From assembly GCF_014805685.1 (NCBI RefSeq), contig NC_060892.1, positions 25,011,060-25,075,059 of the forward strand: a DNA stretch of 64,000 nucleotides, read 5' to 3'. Below the pieces are notes generated by a model. That model was not told the origin of the DNA. It ran no database searches and saw only the letters and a list, made by a program, of their open reading frames with translations. Of the stretch, positions 60,374-64,000 are shown one piece after another (position 1 is the first letter of the stretch; every line of letters starts with the position of its first letter). Origin of the DNA: Silurus meridionalis (Eukaryota > Chordata > Actinopteri > Siluriformes > Siluridae). The position numbers and the translations under genes were made by a program.

Positions 60374-61314
60374 ATCAATATATTAATACAAAACTAATTT
60401 CAAATTGTGGTACCTGATGAATATATTCAGGCTGAACAACCACCATATAGAACACAAGCAAAAAAAAAATAAAAATTATGGTGATCAGGAATGTGTCTGT
60501 TCTCCCTCATGTTCACATCACTGACTTCCTCTGTCTTGTCCACGTTACCCCCGGACCTCTTGTTGCCCTCTGCCTGCTCACTGTGAGCTTCGTAAAGTAG
60601 TCTGTGGTGTGTGAGAGCCAGGAAATGACAAGAAATATGTTGATTGGCTGAAAAAAATATTGAAATTTCTCTAAATAGATTAAAACTAAAGTCTTGAAAA
60701 TGTCAGAAGTTGAAAGTACAGATATTTGTGTACATATGTAATAAGTCTTAAAAATACATAGTGAAGTAAAATACTGATACCAGTTTGTGTGGTTCTGCAT
60801 GGATTGTGTCAAAATTACGATACATATGAGGGCGTAAATGTCTTTAAAAACTTGATTTAGTGGTATATAATTATAATGACAGAGTCAAATTGAATATATG
60901 ATCTTACATACACTAAGAGAGGGTGTTTTACAAAACTAATGGTTTCAGAAAACATTATATTGACAATTGGCTGACCATCGCAGATGAAATATACACAAAA
61001 ATAGTGCTGTATTGACGTTTCTCCAATTGGCAAGGTTATTATAATACCATTTACACACAAATTGGGCTTGGCATGCCAGTATGATGTGGTATGAGGGAAG
61101 GTCAAATCTGCTTAATTTTGAAAATGCATACATCCAGGTACCGCACATAAGCAAAACTTAAGGCGTTATATTTTCCTCTGGGCTCTTTGGAATGTAAACT
61201 TCGGAAAAATGTTTATCATTTTCGCAAGACTCCGTTTTCACGGCCCACACTGCAATCTACTTTGGAAAATGTTTTCAAAATGACGTCTCAGTCTTAAACA
61301 TATTGGTGTGAATA
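60374..61314. other. Unique DNA, no gene seen
   Basis: AT-rich. Frames of 69-99 codons on the minus strand have no motif. Confidence 0.45.
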
Positions 61315-61472
61315 TGGCCTTAGTGGTTAATGCATTGAACTCTAATTTGGAGGTTCACAAGTTCAAATCCCACCAAGCGCCCACTGCTGGGCCCTTGATC
61401 AAGGCCCTTAATCCTCAACTGCTCAGTTGTAAGTCGCTCTGGATAAGGACTTCTGCCAACTGCCGATAATGC
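61315..61472 (+). mobile_element. tRNA-derived SINE, best-kept copy
   Basis: A-box-like 'tggccttagtggttaatgca', B-box-like 'ggttcacaagttcaaatccc', 'cactgctgggcccttgatca', 'ctgctcagttgtaagtcgct' and 'ctggataaggacttctgcca' appear in order without large gaps. It serves as the reference for the other copies. Confidence 0.88.
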
Positions 61473-62150
61473 ATGAGAGTGATATATGGGGAAACAAAGT
61501 CTTGCCCCATAAAAATCCTTTCAAAAAACAGTTCAGCATGTTTGCTCCTGATAACTGATGTTGATCATGAGTTGTTTGGGGGAAATTGAATTTGAATCGG
61601 TTGGCATCTGCTGGCATCCTCGAGTAGGTAAATACCTATAGTCTGTGTTACGACTGCTCTTTCGGCCAAAAGGCTTTTGTGCGAATACAACACAACGTGA
61701 TTTCTGTTATGTATATACCAAGAAAACCTGGTTCCCCTCTGGCAAGTGGTTTAGTCTTGGTAATAGATAAAGCTTTCAACAAGATAATGATTGGGGAAAA
61801 AAACAAACAAAACATTCAGTTTGGCACAGAAATTCTTGTGGCAAATGCCAGGGCGATTTGAATCCTACTGATACCTGTGTTTTAAAGCAAACCGGGTGAA
61901 TCTGCATGTACAAACTGAAGAATTTATAGAAGTTCAGAAGAGCCTTGGTTCAGTAAGTTAACTGTAATGTAGACCCATTGCACTATAAAACACTTGTGTA
62001 AACCCATCTCAGGAAATTACCCCTCCCCACCAGCAGAGGCCCCAATCATTTCTTGGTACTGAAGCTTATTAGCTCCCCAACTTTACCTGAACTGGCTTTT
62101 TCTTAACCTTGATCGTTGCTACATGACTTTGCCGTCTGTCATCATGTGAC
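61473..62150. other. Unique DNA, no gene seen
   Basis: No recognised repeats or coding motifs. Confidence 0.45.
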
Positions 62151-62600
62151 AGTAAAAATATTGGGACACCCGACTTTTCCTGCTATATGTGGTTCTTCTC
62201 CAAACTGTCACCACAAAGCTGGATGCACAAAATTGTACAAGGTAAGTCTTTGGATGCGGTCTAATAAAATTTGGCATCCACTTGAACTTTGAAAATCAAA
62301 CCTGTTCCAGGATGTGGTCAAAGTGAGCTCTGTGAAGATCTGGTTAACACGATTTGGAAAGGAAGATCTTGAGTGGCCTGCTATAGAGCTCCGATCTCAA
62401 CCCTACTAAACACCTTTGGGATGAATTGGAACGGCACCCCAGGCATCCTCATCCCACCCTACATAGGTGCATGACTTTACTAACACTTTGTTGTGGAACA
62501 TCTTTAAAGAAGAGTGGAGGGAATTATGAGAGCCAATTGGGACTTGTGATGCTCACAAACCACATACCGTACCATACTACCAGTTGTGCACAAACGTCTG
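62151..62600 (+). mobile_element. Tc1-A element, best-kept copy
   Basis: Starts 'agtaaaaatattgggacacc' and 'cgacttttcctgctatatgt', ends 'tgtgcacaaacgtctgg'. At about 62391-62441 it encodes DLNPTKHLWDELERHPR, matching the Tc1 transposase motif DLNPIEHLW. After it come 'gaagagtggagggaattatg' (the PRRVEAVI-like end) and 'caaaccacataccgtacc'. About 450 bp, so it has lost the N-terminal and most of the catalytic domain and is non-autonomous. Confidence 0.88.
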
Positions 62601-63111
62601 GCAAGTAGGTATCAAATACAACCACTGCTTCCACTATTTGCAGTCAAGGTTATTTGACTGGTGTTTGGTACTGAAACAAGGTCAATTCATAGTCATCAAA
62701 ATTGACAGATCGCTTTGGGGGCTTCAATGCATCTGGTGTCCCCTCTCCTCTGACTTTAGACTTTTGGCATTCAGCATTACAGCAACAGATGTGACCACGA
62801 TCCCCAGGATACTCCATATCCTCTCAAAAATACAACAAATAGTAACAGCCCTGAGCACTTAGATTATGTTAGCAATAAAGTCTATTGGTGGGAAATTAAC
62901 AGCACTTAAAAGAAAGTTCCCCCGAACGCTCACTAATCACACAAAATAAAATTCATAATAAAAAAAATGGTTTCTTTTCGTCTTTGAGATTAGAAATGGC
63001 TGACAAATTGAGTGCAAATACGATAGACATGAATTATATAACTAGATCTCTTTAGTCTTCATTCTGCATCTGCTCAGAGCTGTTTTAATTGCTGCTACTG
63101 TTTTGGGTCCA
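62601..63111. other. Unique DNA, no gene seen
   Basis: No recognised repeats. The 92-codon plus frame ending at 62862 has no motif. Confidence 0.45.
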
Positions 63112-63125
63112 TTATATCTCCATTA

Positions 63126-63375
63126 GGGGTCACCACAGCGGATGTTTGATTTAGCACGTTTTACGCTGGATGCCCTTCCTAACGCAACCCTCCCCATTTA
63201 TCCGGGCTTGGGATCGGCACTAAGGCTTGTGCAACCCTAATGGTTGGGGTTGGTTCCCTGACCGGGGCTCGAACACGGGCCGCAGTGTTAAGAGCGCCAC
63301 ATCCTAACCACTAGACCACCAAACATGCGGATGATCCGCTGTGGCAACCCCTAATGGGAGAAGCCGATAGAAAGT
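63126..63375. mobile_element. tRNA-headed SINE with inverted body and 14-bp TSD
   Basis: Flanked by perfect direct repeats 'ttatatctccatta' (63112-63125 and 63376-63389). The right 40 bases ('gatccgctgtggcaacccct', 'aatgggagaagccgatag') are the SINE 3' end on the plus strand. The rest lies on the minus strand: tRNA head 'tggtggtctagtggttagga' (A box, near 63325), B-box-like 'gtgttcgagccccggtc' (63260-63277), then 'cccaagcccggataaatggg' and 'ggaagggcatccagcgtaa', ending in a second copy of 'ccgctgtggtgacccctaat'. The tail resembles the LINE end at 54.06 kb. Confidence 0.9.
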
Positions 63376-63389
63376 TTATATCTCCATTA

Positions 63390-63863
63390 CATGTTGTATT
63401 TTGTACTTTTTTTATCATATCTAAATATATTTGCACTATTTTTTTTTTTAATCCACCTTCTCATTATATAATATTTTCTCATATCTTCTCTTACTTCCTT
63501 TTTTCTTTTATATTCACAGACCTTTCACTTAATGCACAATTTCTGAACGGCTGATCAGGTTTTCATTTCACTTCAAGTTGTATTTGTATTGTGTTGTCTT
63601 GCTGCTCAGGGTTCATCCTGAAGACTTACAGGACTCGCTGTTCAGAAGTTTGGAAACACCTACACATTTATTGGTTTTGAGAGACGTGTGCATGTTCCTT
63701 TGGCAACAAAAAAATATATATAAACGTTTTAATTCAGTGGAAACAAAAGATTCATTTGGACAGTTTGTTTCACCAAACATTCAGCTGACGTACTTTACCT
63801 TGACTCTTGGAAAACTTGACATTCACTAGCTAGCGTTTTCTTTTTGAGTTTCTTATTCAGTTC
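63390..63863. other. Unique AT-rich DNA, no gene seen
   Basis: T-rich then ordinary sequence. The 83-codon frame has no motif. Confidence 0.45.
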
Positions 63864-63990
63864 AAACCCAGCCATTAGGGTTGCACAAGCCAGTGCACTT
63901 TTAGTACCGGTCCCAAGCCCGGATAAATGGGAAGGGTTGCGTTGAGGGCATTAAGCGTAAAGCATGTGCCAAATCAAATATGCAGATCAC
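63864..63990 (+). mobile_element. SINE fragment, same family as 63.1 kb
   Basis: 'gggttgcacaagccagtgca', 'ccggtcccaagcccggataa', 'atgggaagggttgcgttgag' and 'gccaaatcaaatatgcagat' match the middle of the family on the plus strand. The tRNA head is absent, and the 3' end stops before the 'ccgctgtggc' tail. It lies near the window edge. Confidence 0.8.
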
Positions 63991-64000
63991 TAAAGAGAAA

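Overview
This is non-coding, repeat-rich vertebrate DNA, most likely from a teleost fish. The evidence is the repeat content read directly from the sequence: several Tc1/mariner families, hAT and pogo-type inverted-repeat elements, tRNA-headed SINEs ending in a 'gtaagtcgctctggataa...gccaaatgcc' tail, non-LTR retrotransposon 3' ends, a Ty3/gypsy pol remnant, and very long TCTA/TCTG, ATCC, CA and TA microsatellites. The SINE and Tc1 mix would fit an otophysan such as a catfish, but that is inference and species was not determined. No complete host protein-coding gene, rRNA, tRNA gene, CRISPR array or bacterial-style operon was found. Every open frame over 60 codons is either a shadow, a translated microsatellite or a piece of transposase or reverse transcriptase. 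The window reads as an intergenic desert or a very large intron.

Layout. 0-13 kb: mostly unique AT-rich DNA with SINEs, fragments of one abundant Tc1-derived family (called Tc1-A here), a decayed Tc1-like element on the minus strand with a SINE inside it (6.9-7.9 kb), a (TA)n tract, and a pogo-like 3' end (12.6 kb). A short gamma-glutamyltransferase-like peptide at 12.8-13.0 kb is the only hint of host-type coding sequence and is weak. 14-28 kb: a microsatellite belt (ATCC at 14.6-16.5, TCTA/TCTG at 18.4, 19.6-19.9, 20.7-21.1 and 26.2-27.1, GT at 27.1), a Tc1 5' half (23.9-24.4) and a ~72-bp minisatellite (24.45-24.73). 28-30 kb: two blocks of a degenerate 'ctagtcctggtctttgacttgg' minisatellite. 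30-46 kb: unique DNA, Tc1 and hAT-type fragments, a 95-bp near-perfect hairpin (32.8), a flank-plus-element duplication (38.5 and 42.3), and a LINE nested in Tc1-A (43.3-43.6). 47-55 kb: a pogo-like element holding a GC-rich LTR-like insert, a gypsy pol remnant next to a SINE, a duplicated 290-bp segment whose second copy sits inside a hAT element with a 7/8-matching target duplication, and two convergent LINE 3' ends. 56-64 kb: another Tc1, an inverted repeat, a hAT-like element, the best Tc1-A copy, and a SINE insertion with a perfect 14-bp target duplication and an inverted body.

Nothing here works together as a pathway. The interest lies in the transposition record: nested insertions, dated by who interrupts whom, and unusual insertion structures. 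No convincing new biological system was found; the most informative loci are 63.1-63.4 kb (twin-priming-like SINE), 50.9-52.9 kb (duplicated segment inside a hAT element), 26.2-27.1 kb (higher-order tetranucleotide array) and 32.8 kb (hairpin).
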